The notes beneath the pieces were generated by a model that had not been told where the DNA came from, did not search any database, and saw only the letters and a program-made list of their open reading frames with translations. A stretch of 64,000 bases of DNA, from positions 1-64,000 of IMG/VR virus record IMGVR_UViG_3300042516_001464. One strand, written 5' to 3'. This DNA comes from a virus. The position numbers were made by a program, and so were the translations under genes. Each line of letters starts with the position of its first letter. Within the stretch, counting starts at the first letter, position 1. Positions 28,160 through 37,676 of this stretch are shown here, piece after piece.

Positions 28160-28710
28160 TCGTTAAAGCAAAATTACAAATAGCAGAAGTTGATAAACTT
28201 GTTCAATACTGCAAACAGTTAGACGGAACTGTCGTCAAAATTATCCAGAATGACGAGAAGGTTACGAGCTATCCAGAACGCAATAATCATGCGTTACAGC
28301 AGGCGTTTAACGCAATGGGTGACGAGCCTTTCATTTGGCTTGAACCTGATAGCATTCCGTTGAAGGAGGGGTGGGTTGCTGCACTTGAGGAAGAGTATCG
28401 TAAGCTTGGGAAACATATAATGTTATCAAGTGACACTCACCCTCCGCACGATATTGTCGGAGGAATAGGTGTGTATGGAGGTTTAGCCAAAAAGCTAATA
28501 CCGGCAGGGATTAAGGCAGATGGATGGGATGGATGGACAATAAAGAACATCAAGCCATTAGTTTCCTTCACTCCGTTAATTCAACACACATACGGAGACT
28601 ATTCAAAAGGGGGATGTGACCAGCATATCTTTCCAAGAGACAATCACATTATCCGCGAAGATGCCGTGATATTCCACAGAGACAAACAGCAGGGATTAAT
28701 CAATAGATAG
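28147..28710 (+). CDS. GT-A glycosyltransferase-like protein
   Basis: 187 residues. F-I-W-L-E-P-D-S-I-P-L-K-E-G-W fits the metal-binding acidic motif and following segment of GT-A glycosyltransferases, with Glu-Pro-Asp in place of DxD. Short for the family, so perhaps a minimal domain. It overlaps the methyltransferase by 13 bases and, tail to tail, the terminase gene by 11 bases. Confidence 0.6.
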   Translation: MQAVIVKAKLQIAEVDKLVQYCKQLDGTVVKIIQNDEKVTSYPERNNHALQQAFNAMGDEPFIWLEPDSIPLKEGWVAALEEEYRKLGKHIMLSSDTHPPHDIVGGIGVYGGLAKKLIPAGIKADGWDGWTIKNIKPLVSFTPLIQHTYGDYSKGGCDQHIFPRDNHIIREDAVIFHRDKQQGLINR

Positions 28711-30493
28711 AACGGAACTTGCTGAACGCTTGCTTCCATCCGCTGCTTACAACCTTATTGTTCGCATTTAACGCCTTTGTTGCCTTTCCGCTATCAAGGT
28801 TCAGCCTCTCCCTCGCAAGAGCTAATAGACCCATCCCTGCGTCAGCAATGTCAGGGGATATTCCAAACCTTGATTTCATTTCCGACTTAGGCAGAACTTT
28901 AATGCGGAGAGCCAGATTCTTTTCTCCATTAGGATCAAGCTTCCTCATGCACATTTCCCGCAGCAAGTCATCGCTTATGCCCTTGATCTGACCAGTGCGC
29001 ATATACTCTTTGGCTGAATACCAAATTTCAGATACAGAGTTTACATACCTTTCGTGTGATGGAGTTGGATCATAAGCTGACACTGGATTTTCAGATGCTC
29101 GCCCACCAAATTGAAGGCCATATACATCTTTTGACCATGCTACGGAGATAAAATCTCCTAGCGGACCACCAGCGCCGGACTTATCGTATCCAGCATTCTT
29201 AGGCTGAACGCCTCTCGCCAAGCACTCATTACGAAACCACTGCACTACCTGCTGTGATCTCGTCATGGATTTGTCAGTAACATCCTCACTGAATACAAGA
29301 AACTCGTCATACTGAAGTCCTCGATAACCATGCGGTTCAGCAAGCTTCCCAACAGTTCCGAAATAAAGCACCGTTCTATCTCCACCATTGGTAAATGAAG
29401 GATCAAGGAACGCAACCTTCGCCTTATCATTATCAAGCCATACAGCTTTATCTGTAGCCTTTGAATTTAATATTTCAATCTCTGAGTAGATTTGATCCGT
29501 AATTCCAGCCGGACACCAAAATCCACGATACATACGCCAGAATGACGATGTGTTCTTTGCATCTTCTGGAATCTTGTCAAAGTCTTGTGGACCCTCCATC
29601 CATGGATAAATCTTCTTTCGTGCGATCATGTTTGGATTCTTCAACCCGTCAAAGTGCAAGCACACTCCACGATCTGTTTTCCACTCCTCATCGTCGACAT
29701 CAATAGAATCCCATCCTCCGCTTGGCTTGGCGAACTTACCAAACGCATCAACATAGGAAGCCGGGTTTGAAATGCCGATAAACTGAAAGCGTTCGCAACC
29801 TTTGGACAAGTTAAAGAACGCAACTTCAGTAATAGCTTCAGATAACTCTGAAAGTTCGTCAGCAACAAAGATTACATTTTTGTTGTGGATACCTTGCATC
29901 TTGCCAGTAGCGTCACGCTCTTTCTTTTTCTCACCAGGAATAAGCACAATTCCAGAAAGGTCTGATCGCTTTCCGTCTCTTCCGACATAGCTAATCTTAT
30001 TCTCCGAATCTACGAGATGCCCTGGTAATCCAAGTTGTTCACACACTCCCCAATACCTTGTGATCTTTCCCCATATACGCTGCTTGGATGCTTTGATCGT
30101 GGTGGATGTGGCAAGAACAGTTGTATTCTCTGGATCGCAAAGGTAGTTGATGATAGCCCAAATTGCGTATGCTTCAGACTTACCACAACCGCCAGACCCG
30201 GCTATAGCGAGATACTCATGGTCACAAGCTGCGCGAATCATTCGTTCAGCCCATGGATGCCAAATGAAATTTACAGCAGCCTTCGCGTCTCTTTCCGGCC
30301 AAAACGCTTTTGCTATCCTTTGGAAGTGGTGAAATGTATCAACGCCACCAGTGTCTTTAGGTATTCTGTTTTTAATCTTCTCACGAAACATAGCCAGCTC
30401 AATAGCTATTTGGTGAGTATTCTTGCGCCAGTTAAATCCATATTGATGCAAGTAGCCATCCATTGGATCGCCAAAAATAGGAGCGAAATTCAT
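28700..30493 (-). CDS. terL: Terminase large subunit
   Basis: 597 residues. Walker A is G-S-G-G-C-G-K-S (99-106), Walker B V-I-F-V-A-D-E-L (207-214), coupling motif F-I-G-I-S-N-P (238-244). The RNase H-like nuclease has candidate acids D364 (F-L-D-P), D437 (G-Y-D-K) and D548/D551. It pumps DNA into the capsid with ATP and cuts it. Unusually it is the only minus-strand gene among the virion genes, 25 kb from the small subunit, with its own promoter. Confidence 0.92.
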   Translation of the reverse strand: MNFAPIFGDPMDGYLHQYGFNWRKNTHQIAIELAMFREKIKNRIPKDTGGVDTFHHFQRIAKAFWPERDAKAAVNFIWHPWAERMIRAACDHEYLAIAGSGGCGKSEAYAIWAIINYLCDPENTTVLATSTTIKASKQRIWGKITRYWGVCEQLGLPGHLVDSENKISYVGRDGKRSDLSGIVLIPGEKKKERDATGKMQGIHNKNVIFVADELSELSEAITEVAFFNLSKGCERFQFIGISNPASYVDAFGKFAKPSGGWDSIDVDDEEWKTDRGVCLHFDGLKNPNMIARKKIYPWMEGPQDFDKIPEDAKNTSSFWRMYRGFWCPAGITDQIYSEIEILNSKATDKAVWLDNDKAKVAFLDPSFTNGGDRTVLYFGTVGKLAEPHGYRGLQYDEFLVFSEDVTDKSMTRSQQVVQWFRNECLARGVQPKNAGYDKSGAGGPLGDFISVAWSKDVYGLQFGGRASENPVSAYDPTPSHERYVNSVSEIWYSAKEYMRTGQIKGISDDLLREMCMRKLDPNGEKNLALRIKVLPKSEMKSRFGISPDIADAGMGLLALARERLNLDSGKATKALNANNKVVSSGWKQAFSKFRSIY

Positions 30494-30499
30494 AAAAAT

Positions 30500-30527
30500 A
30501 TATTACAAGAAATTTGAATTATCACAA
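30500..30527 (-). promoter_or_regulatory. Promoter of the large terminase gene
   Basis: On the minus strand TTGTGA (30527-30522), 16 bases, TAATAT (30505-30500), then only six bases to the ATG at 30493: another near-leaderless arrangement. Confidence 0.5.
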
Positions 30528-30571
30528 ATTATTATTGCAATGAAATCACAATATGTTATCTTCCATACGCC

Positions 30572-30928
30572 ATGACACTCCTACAAGCATTGGGAATACA
30601 CAAAACAAAGTCAGAGATTTTCATTGACGAAAAGCGTCCAGACATTGATTTTGAAATTATTGTTAAACCAGAAGATTATGTTAATGGAATTAAACACGAC
30701 CTTACAAAGTCTCCACTTGCTCTTGCGGTATCACGCGCAATCGATGGAAGCGGATTCGTGCTTGATAGGGCAGGCTTTAAAGTTATCATTATTTCTCGCG
30801 GCATTTACGAGTATGCTTTCTTTATGCCTCGGAGGGTGTGGAGGAAGGTGAATTGCCAAGAGTTCGTTGATGAACGATATCCATCGTCTCCGATAAAGTT
30901 CACGGCAACATTTACAATGTTATTTTAA
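30572..30928 (+). CDS. Hypothetical protein upstream of the portal operon
   Basis: 118 residues, mixed alpha/beta, no signal or membrane segment. First gene of the rightward capsid operon, 78 bases from the divergent terminase gene, and one base before the next start. No family recognised. Confidence 0.55.
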   Translation: MTLLQALGIHKTKSEIFIDEKRPDIDFEIIVKPEDYVNGIKHDLTKSPLALAVSRAIDGSGFVLDRAGFKVIIISRGIYEYAFFMPRRVWRKVNCQEFVDERYPSSPIKFTATFTMLF

Positions 30929-30929
30929 T

Positions 30930-31880
30930 ATGAAGCTAGTAATACCAGTATCTCGGCATGATCGTCATTTGATCCCCGCCCTCTTGAAATCAATCGAAAC
31001 ATTCAACCCAGGCTCTGAGCATGAACTGCTTGTATTTGGATCACGCGAAGTTGAATCTGATGTGTTAGAGATTGAGGCAAAAATTAAACATTTATTTAAT
31101 CTGTCTGAAACCTTGATCATAGATGACACGATGCTTGGATGGCCTATGTCGTGTAACTTTTATTTCCAGCAATTGTGTAGATATATTTCTGGCAAAAAAG
31201 ATATCGATTCATTTATGTGGTTTGAACTTGATACCACAATTATGAAGGATAACTGGCTGGATATAATTTCTGATGAATACTATTCAGACACAACAAAAGC
31301 GGTAAAAGAGAAGCGTGAGCCTGCTATTTATCTTGGATCGCGGGAAAGAGTTTACGAGGGAAGGAATGGAGAGCTTTTGCCGGAATCTCTTGCTGGTCAA
31401 CGAATGGCTCCAGTTGGAGTGTATTCCAGAGAAATATGTCTTTCGCATGTATTGAATTCCTTGTCTATGGTTAATAGGCATTGGACGCATGTAATCCAAT
31501 GGTATGTTGTTAAGAGATTAAAAAACTCTTCATTGATTCAAAATAACTGGCGCACAAAAAACTATCGCCATGAAGATAAAAACATTGTATGTGATTCTGA
31601 TGCCAATTTAGCTTGGGATGTTCACTGGAATAAACCAGTTGATGAAGGTGCTGTCCTTGTGCATGGATGCAAGGACGGTTCTCTTTTCAAGTTATTGTTG
31701 GACAATAATAATAACGATATGAAAATGGTTAAAAATTTATCAGTTGAGGATGCTGAAGACATCTTGGATGACATCGAAGATGTTACGGATTCTGATGTAG
31801 AAAAACATTCTAAATTGCATAGACAACGCATATCAAACATCAAGTCCCTTAAAAAGAAACAAAAGGAAAAAGAAGAATGA
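30930..31880 (+). CDS. Glycosyltransferase-like protein with charged C-terminal tail
   Basis: 316 residues. The N-terminus (L-V-I-P-V-S-R-H-D, then L-L-K-S-I) and W-F-E-L-D-T-T-I-M-K-D-N-W-L-D fit a GT-A glycosyltransferase of the GT2 type, with E-L-D as the metal motif. The last 55 residues are an acidic then Lys-rich tail, unlike the core. It overlaps the portal start by ATGA. Together with the other transferases it hints at a phage-borne glycan pathway. Confidence 0.6.
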   Translation: MKLVIPVSRHDRHLIPALLKSIETFNPGSEHELLVFGSREVESDVLEIEAKIKHLFNLSETLIIDDTMLGWPMSCNFYFQQLCRYISGKKDIDSFMWFELDTTIMKDNWLDIISDEYYSDTTKAVKEKREPAIYLGSRERVYEGRNGELLPESLAGQRMAPVGVYSREICLSHVLNSLSMVNRHWTHVIQWYVVKRLKNSSLIQNNWRTKNYRHEDKNIVCDSDANLAWDVHWNKPVDEGAVLVHGCKDGSLFKLLLDNNNNDMKMVKNLSVEDAEDILDDIEDVTDSDVEKHSKLHRQRISNIKSLKKKQKEKEE

Positions 31881-34177
31881 GCGATGTATTAGCAACACTT
31901 TCTAAAGATGGAACGCCTCCCGGTTCAAGAATCAAAGATGCAAGATCAGCCTATGAGATTTGGGAGACACTACGACGAGCGGATGCCGTTTCGTCTTTTG
32001 ACCGCAGTAAGATTGACGCTGCGTATGATAACGAGCGACCATACGATGAGAGGGCGTTGATTAACGCAGGACAGGCATATCGCGTAAATGTATCTTGGGG
32101 ATTCGCGAAACAAGTCCTCGATACAGCACTTGCTGGATATACAGACATTATCAATGCACCGCAAACATTCTTCTCATGCCCTACGCTTCACGGATCGCAA
32201 ACAGAGAATGATGAACTTTCACAGGTAGTCGCTCAAGAGGTTACTGCCGCAATTCGTTCTTGGCGCAATTTCTTCCCAACATACCTAAAGCTGTGCAATA
32301 GCTTTATTAAGCATGGCGTTGGAGTTGTTATGTTCAACGATGAGTGGGATTGGCGTTGGAAGGCAACAGATATGTCTGACTTCAAAATCCCTCGCAAAAC
32401 GGAGATTGGTCAAGACAACATTGATGTTGCTGCCTGCCTCCGTTTCTATAGCCCAACGCAACTCTATCAGTTGATTAAAGATGAGGAGACTGCAAGAATC
32501 CACGGGTTCAATATTGAGGCTTGCCGTAGAGCAATCATCCAATCTGTAAATAATAACAACAACTATTATAACTTTAGGCAGTATGATTGGGAGAAGTTGG
32601 AGATGGAGTTGAGGAACAATGATTTGTTCTTCACTACTCAAGCAGCCAACCAACAATCAATTCGCGTGGTTCATTTGTGGGTCACAGAGTTTGATAATCG
32701 TGTATCACACTTTATGATAAATGATGACAATTCTGTCCAAGATTTCTTGTTCAAGAAGATTGGAAGATTTGAGAATAGTTATCAGGCATACACTGTGTTT
32801 ACTTATGGCGTTGGGACTAATGGATACTACCATGGCGTTCGTGGGCAGGGATACGATGTGTTCGCAATCAATGGCGCATTGAATCGAGCATATTGCTCTT
32901 TGCTTGAGATCGCATCGTTTGGTTCTGCTCCAACATTCCAGCCAAAAGATGAGACTGCTTTGCAAGAAATGCAGTTTATCCCAAATGGAATTTATAATTT
33001 GCTTTCACCCGGAATTGATGTCATTAAGGATACTATAGTTCCCAATGTATCAAATGGAACTCTTCCAATTGTAAGCGCATTTACGCAGCTATTCCGTGAA
33101 AGAACATCTGCTTATAATACGGAGTCTTTGGTTAATACTTCTGTTGAGAAGTCAGCTACACAAGTACGCGCTGAACTTAGCAATATTGCTAAAATGAGCG
33201 TGTCAAGTTTGAATCTATTCTTTGATCCATGGGAATCATTGGTTCGTGAAATGGTTCGTCGCATGAAGCGTAAAGACTACGATGCCCGTGAACCCGGAGG
33301 GAAGCAAGTTATTGAGCTACACAAGCGTCTCCTTCGTCGTGGCTCTGAATCATTTGGCGCAAAGGATCGGTATCTTCAAGCATTCTTCAACCTCGATGTT
33401 GATAGGCTGCGTGTAACAAAACCGGTGGGCGCAGGTTCTGAAGCCGCTCGTATGGTTTCGTTTGATCGACTCATGGGAATATTTGGTAGCTTGCCAGATT
33501 TCGGCAAACAGAATCTTATTTGGGACATTGCATCTGAAACAGCAGGATATGAGAATGCTGCTCGTTATGCAGTTCAGCCTGGTGAGTCTGATCGTCCTAC
33601 GGTTGACGCATCTATCGCTCAAGTTGAGAACAACCAACTTATCGCTGGTGGTAGCATCCAAGTTCTTGATGGTCAGAATAACCTTGTTCATGCCAAGGTT
33701 CACACAGAAGCACTCAATCCGCTTGTGTCACAGGCTCAAGAGTTGCTTGAGCTTGACCCAATGCAGCTTGCTCCTATGCTTGGAGGAATCAATGCGCTTA
33801 ATGCACACGTTGCACAACACGTTGAGCTTCTATCTCAAGACCCGCAAATGCGTAGTGAGTCTGCTATGTTCCGACAAGTATTGCAGAATGCAGATGAGAT
33901 TTTGCACAATGGAACTCTGAAGGTTCAGAAGTTAATGGGAGAACAAGAGCGGCAATCAATGATGCAGGGAGAAGAAGAGCAACCTCAACCACAAATTGAT
34001 CCCGCTATATTGGCAAAGATTGATTCTGAAAGAGCAGTTCGCCAAGCCAAACTTGAGATGGATATGCAGTCCCATCAACAGAAAATGATTATGCGTCAGC
34101 AAGAAGCATCGCAAAAACTTGCCTTGCGTGATGCAGAGGTAGCGAGTAAGATTCAACGCGAAGGTATTAGGGCATGA
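31877..34177 (+). CDS. Portal protein
   Basis: 766 residues. Size and organisation fit podovirus-type portals: a helical N-terminus, a beta-rich wing with L-W-V-T-E-F, a long stem and crown region with many Met/Gln-rich helices after residue 560, and a Gln-rich C-terminal coil. It lies upstream of the scaffold-like and capsid genes, the usual order. The portal forms the dodecameric DNA gate at one capsid vertex. Its identity rests on size, composition and gene order rather than one motif. Confidence 0.75.
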   Translation: MSDVLATLSKDGTPPGSRIKDARSAYEIWETLRRADAVSSFDRSKIDAAYDNERPYDERALINAGQAYRVNVSWGFAKQVLDTALAGYTDIINAPQTFFSCPTLHGSQTENDELSQVVAQEVTAAIRSWRNFFPTYLKLCNSFIKHGVGVVMFNDEWDWRWKATDMSDFKIPRKTEIGQDNIDVAACLRFYSPTQLYQLIKDEETARIHGFNIEACRRAIIQSVNNNNNYYNFRQYDWEKLEMELRNNDLFFTTQAANQQSIRVVHLWVTEFDNRVSHFMINDDNSVQDFLFKKIGRFENSYQAYTVFTYGVGTNGYYHGVRGQGYDVFAINGALNRAYCSLLEIASFGSAPTFQPKDETALQEMQFIPNGIYNLLSPGIDVIKDTIVPNVSNGTLPIVSAFTQLFRERTSAYNTESLVNTSVEKSATQVRAELSNIAKMSVSSLNLFFDPWESLVREMVRRMKRKDYDAREPGGKQVIELHKRLLRRGSESFGAKDRYLQAFFNLDVDRLRVTKPVGAGSEAARMVSFDRLMGIFGSLPDFGKQNLIWDIASETAGYENAARYAVQPGESDRPTVDASIAQVENNQLIAGGSIQVLDGQNNLVHAKVHTEALNPLVSQAQELLELDPMQLAPMLGGINALNAHVAQHVELLSQDPQMRSESAMFRQVLQNADEILHNGTLKVQKLMGEQERQSMMQGEEEQPQPQIDPAILAKIDSERAVRQAKLEMDMQSHQQKMIMRQQEASQKLALRDAEVASKIQREGIRA

Positions 34178-34512
34178 CACAAAGACAACTATTCCAACTA
34201 AACTCTGACAAAGTATCTCAACTAACTTTACTTCTGGAGTCTCCGCTTCTTAAAGAAGCATTTACTATTGTTAGACTAGAATGCGCTCCAAAAGCTCCAA
34301 CTGATATTGAAGCAGCCAAGTCTATTGGTGCAGAAGATTTCTTGAACAAGCTAACGCTACTTACTAAAGTATCTCAAAAGAAATTGAATGACTTAGATAA
34401 GGAGTATATCGTTCAAGCGAGGAAAAAACTTTTGTCCACTGGATTATACACAGAGGATGAAATATTGGAGGCAGAACGCCTTTCAATGCAAACAAACAAT
34501 CAACAGGAGTAA
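34174..34512 (+). CDS. Hypothetical small capsid-operon protein
   Basis: 112 residues, helical, with no recognised domain. Overlaps the portal stop by ATGA and precedes two more small genes before the scaffold. Possibly a head assembly factor. Confidence 0.55.
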   Translation: MTQRQLFQLNSDKVSQLTLLLESPLLKEAFTIVRLECAPKAPTDIEAAKSIGAEDFLNKLTLLTKVSQKKLNDLDKEYIVQARKKLLSTGLYTEDEILEAERLSMQTNNQQE

Positions 34513-34516
34513 TAAC

Positions 34517-34633
34517 ATGAAAGCAACAGAAACTACTAAAGCAGTAACTAAAGCAACTTCCGGCAAGAAAACGAGCGTTGGAACTAAGAACAAATCTTGG
34601 GGCGACCGTCATCGTGCAGTAATCAAAAAATAA
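34517..34633 (+). CDS. Small basic protein (38 aa)
   Basis: 38 residues, rich in Lys and Thr, with W-G-D-R-H. A good AGGAG site lies eight bases before the ATG, unusual in this window. Composition suggests nucleic-acid or capsid binding. Too short for family assignment. Confidence 0.55.
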   Translation: MKATETTKAVTKATSGKKTSVGTKNKSWGDRHRAVIKK

Positions 34634-34639
34634 ATAACT

Positions 34640-35800
34640 ATGTCTGAACAAACACAAGAAGCACCAGTATCCACAGATTCAGCAATCTCCAATCTACGGA
34701 GTGCGCTAACATCCATTGCAAACAATGACCTATCGATCCAGCCGCCGAAGGAGAGTAAGCCAATTGAACCTACTCCAACTTCACCAGGAACGGAGGCAAA
34801 GCAAGAAGCGCCGAATAACTCCAATGGAGGAGTTGAGGAAAATAAAACTGAAGTTACTGCAAAAGATGTTCAGCCGGAAGCAGAGCCTACTGAAGACAAA
34901 GCAAAGATTCGGTGGAAAGAGCTAAAGCAAGCTGAGTCTGATCTAAAGAATGCACAGCGAGAACTCGCTGAACTAAAAGCTATGGGGGAAGAAAGTCAGC
35001 AAGCCGCAAGGGAAGTTGCTGAACTTAAAGAACAGCTTGAAGCAATCCAGAAAGAACGAGAAGAACTCGATGGTGAACTCTATATGTCTAGGGTTCAATC
35101 AACCCGTGAATGGAAGCAGTATATTACTGAGCCATTGAATCAAATAATTCAAGATGCTGAATTCTTTTCGCAAAGAAACAAGGCTGATACGGGTGAGCTT
35201 ATTGACGCGCTTCAGGCTGATACGAATGGTGATCCAGCTAAACTTGAAAACCTCATTGCTGATTGGTCTGAGCGTGACAAGACAAAGGTGTGGGCGTTAG
35301 CTGATAACCTTCTGCAAATTGAGAAGCGCAAGTCTGATCTTGAATCCAATTCAAAGGCTGCATACGAGGCTTCTATGGAGCGTAATAGTATGGAGCAGCA
35401 AGAACAATATAAACAATATATTGCACAGCGCGAAACCGCTGTGAGCGAAGTCTTGCCAAAGATTAGTGAAAAAGTATTTAGCCTATTGCCGGAAGACAAG
35501 CGACCAGACATCAATAAACTTCAACAAGAAGTAATGGGTTATGATGAGTGGCCTGAGAACTTGAAGGTTTATGGAATCCTTGGAGCAACAGTTCTTCCAG
35601 ACTTGGTTGATCAAATCTCTTCATTGCAAAAAGAACTGAGCGAGGCTAGGGACAATAATGTAAAACTCCGTGGTGGCGCTCCAGCCGCTGCTGGTGGTAA
35701 TTCTCCTAGGTCTCCTGCTGATACAGCAAAGCAAGTTGACTATACAAAGGTAGACACAGATGACTTTGTTAAGAGCTTAGTAAGTAGGATTTCTGTATAA
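34640..35800 (+). CDS. Scaffold-like protein
   Basis: 386 residues, acidic, with a disordered Pro/Glu-rich first 90 residues, a long coiled coil (about 90-155) and further helices to residue 340, then a Gly/Ala/Pro linker and a short C-terminal segment. This is the usual design of phage scaffolding proteins, and it sits directly before the capsid gene. It would guide procapsid assembly. Confidence 0.7.
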   Translation: MSEQTQEAPVSTDSAISNLRSALTSIANNDLSIQPPKESKPIEPTPTSPGTEAKQEAPNNSNGGVEENKTEVTAKDVQPEAEPTEDKAKIRWKELKQAESDLKNAQRELAELKAMGEESQQAAREVAELKEQLEAIQKEREELDGELYMSRVQSTREWKQYITEPLNQIIQDAEFFSQRNKADTGELIDALQADTNGDPAKLENLIADWSERDKTKVWALADNLLQIEKRKSDLESNSKAAYEASMERNSMEQQEQYKQYIAQRETAVSEVLPKISEKVFSLLPEDKRPDINKLQQEVMGYDEWPENLKVYGILGATVLPDLVDQISSLQKELSEARDNNVKLRGGAPAAAGGNSPRSPADTAKQVDYTKVDTDDFVKSLVSRISV

Positions 35801-35824
35801 CATTTGCGTCTGGTGTAGATGCTG

Positions 35825-35860
35825 AATAGAGTGGGATTAAAACCCCACTCTATTTTTTTT
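35825..35860 (+). terminator. Rho-independent terminator after the scaffold gene
   Basis: Perfect 11-base-pair stem AATAGAGTGGG (35825-35835) with CCCACTCTATT (35844-35854), followed by a run of T. It separates the portal-scaffold unit from the capsid gene. Confidence 0.85.
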
Positions 35861-36109
35861 AATTATTATTAAAAATAATGCTTGCATATTTAAACAACTT
35901 AAATTATTTCTCGCAATGCAAGTTGTAAGGCTTGTTTAAAAATCTTACACGGATCGCTGATTCCTTAACATCAGTAAATAAAACTGAGCTTAATAAATCC
36001 GAAAGGTCTTTGAAGTGGCTCAACAAAGAAAAACTAAACAGAATTGCATTCGGTAACTCAAACACTTTTGCAGTTCACAAATTAAACTTAAATTTAGAAA
36101 GATAAAATT
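35861..36109 (+). promoter_or_regulatory. Long leader and probable promoter region of the capsid gene
   Basis: No convincing gene. It contains CTTGCAT and its reverse complement ATGCAAG framing an AT-rich stretch, and TTGCAT with TATTTC 17 bases later as a possible promoter. The leader would be well over 100 bases, unlike the near-leaderless promoters elsewhere, and ends with GAAAG eight bases before the ATG. Confidence 0.4.
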
Positions 36110-37297
36110 ATGGCACAATATGATCTCGCTGATGTAAACAATCAGCTCCAACAAGAAGCAGGCCGAATCGGTGAAATGATTTCGGCAAAACTTATCGCAA
36201 CTGACCCTTGGAATCGTCTTGTCAAACAAGACACCTTCCCTGCCGGAATGGGCGAATCTATCCAGACCCTCATCCAAGAGCGTACAACCGTTCCTAACGC
36301 ATCCTCAACTGCGTGGGAAGATGTTGGCACTAACGATGGAACTGGCAACACCTGTAACCCAACTCCTCAAGTTGTTGAGTTTGCTCGCACACTCAAGAGC
36401 TACAACCTCCAGCAGTCCGCTATCCGTTCGCCTGGTTTCTGCGTGAACGATCTCCGCACTGCATGGAAGGCTGAAGAGCAGCTTGCTGGTGAAGTCAAAG
36501 TTCTTAAAGAGAACTCTCAGTGGTTCTGGGGCAACCGTTATCGCGATGAGTTCTCTCGTCTCGCTGGCAACAAGGTTGTGACTGATGTGAATGATACTCT
36601 GGCTATGTCCACAAGTGGATCGAATCAGGCGTTCCCTGCTTCTGCTCCAGCTTTTGCTCTCGACCAAGGTATCCTTGATCAGTTCTATCTTGACCTCTCC
36701 CGTGATGCGGCTGAAGGTAACTACGCGATTGTTGATGGCGAGCCTCAGTATGCTCTCATCTGCTCTCCTGAAACGAGCAACTACCTCAAGAAACAGAACG
36801 CTGATATCCGTCAGGATTTGCGCTTCTCTTCGCAGGTTGATGAGCTTATCAAGCCATTCGGAGCAGCATTCAGCTACAGCGGATTCGTCCACTTGGTTGA
36901 TCGCCAAGCCCCTCGTTACACCTTCACTGATGGCGCGTTCGTTCGTGTGCCGTTCTTCACTACTTCCCCTGCCGGAACCGGCAACAAGGCAGTTGTGAAC
37001 CCAGCATACCGCACTGCTCCGTATGAAGTGAGCTTCATCTACAACCCACATGTCTACACCTCGCGTGTTGCACAGGTCATCACAAGCCCAGGCTCTGGTC
37101 TGAAGTTTGATCCTGTCAACTATCGTGGTGAGTTCATGTGGATCAACAACAAGGATAACGCCAACAACATCCTCGGTGTTAATGGCTACTTCTATGCCTT
37201 GTTCATGCAGGGTTCTCAGCCTAAGCGCACCGAATGGGGTTATGCTATCATGCACCTTCGTTGCAATCCTGCTACGCTGTATCAATCCTGCTCGTAA
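36110..37297 (+). CDS. Major capsid protein
   Basis: 395 residues. It is isolated between two strong terminators, follows the scaffold, and has clearly different codon use (more C-ending codons) than its neighbours, as expected for the most abundant virion protein. Mixed alpha/beta composition with an N-terminal helix and long beta-rich middle fits an HK97-type shell protein, though no single motif proves it. Confidence 0.8.
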   Translation: MAQYDLADVNNQLQQEAGRIGEMISAKLIATDPWNRLVKQDTFPAGMGESIQTLIQERTTVPNASSTAWEDVGTNDGTGNTCNPTPQVVEFARTLKSYNLQQSAIRSPGFCVNDLRTAWKAEEQLAGEVKVLKENSQWFWGNRYRDEFSRLAGNKVVTDVNDTLAMSTSGSNQAFPASAPAFALDQGILDQFYLDLSRDAAEGNYAIVDGEPQYALICSPETSNYLKKQNADIRQDLRFSSQVDELIKPFGAAFSYSGFVHLVDRQAPRYTFTDGAFVRVPFFTTSPAGTGNKAVVNPAYRTAPYEVSFIYNPHVYTSRVAQVITSPGSGLKFDPVNYRGEFMWINNKDNANNILGVNGYFYALFMQGSQPKRTEWGYAIMHLRCNPATLYQSCS

Positions 37298-37311
37298 GAG
37301 CTAACCAATCT

Positions 37312-37347
37312 AATGCGGGGAGGCGAAAATCTCCCCGCATTATTTTT
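37312..37347 (+). terminator. Rho-independent terminator after the capsid gene
   Basis: Ten-base-pair stem AATGCGGGGA (37312-37321) with TCCCCGCATT (37332-37341), then ATTTTTAT. Confidence 0.85.
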
Positions 37348-37369
37348 ATAATTTAACAAAGGATTTACT

Positions 37370-37675
37370 ATGGAAGAAAAAGAAAAAGGTGGTCTTGCTG
37401 TAATGATTGGTATGGGAGCAGCTTCTAATGAAGTTACATTTACCGCTCCAGAAGGAATGGATGTTTCCGAACTAAAAGAAGGCGAAGAGAAAGAAATTCT
37501 CGCCATGGTTCGTTATGATGGTGATGGAGAGTTTACATTGGTTTCAGTCGATGGATTTCCATTGGGTGAAGAGGAAGAAGAGATGCCGGAAGGATACGAA
37601 GAAGAGGGCGAAGAAGTTAAAGAAGAGGAAGAGTCCTATCCACAACGGCTTCAGTCTCGCGCAGGACTAGCTTGA
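37370..37675 (+). CDS. Small acidic protein
   Basis: 101 residues: a beta-rich first half and a strongly acidic stretch (residues about 63-87, nearly all Glu). It follows the capsid terminator with AAAGGA nine bases upstream of the ATG. Possibly a capsid decoration or assembly partner; no family recognised. Confidence 0.6.
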   Translation: MEEKEKGGLAVMIGMGAASNEVTFTAPEGMDVSELKEGEEKEILAMVRYDGDGEFTLVSVDGFPLGEEEEEMPEGYEEEGEEVKEEEESYPQRLQSRAGLA

Positions 37676-37676
37676 T

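Noticed and set aside
36305-37285. 326-codon minus frame opposite the capsid gene
   Set aside because: Entirely explained by the biased codons of the capsid gene; no start signal and no protein-like domain.
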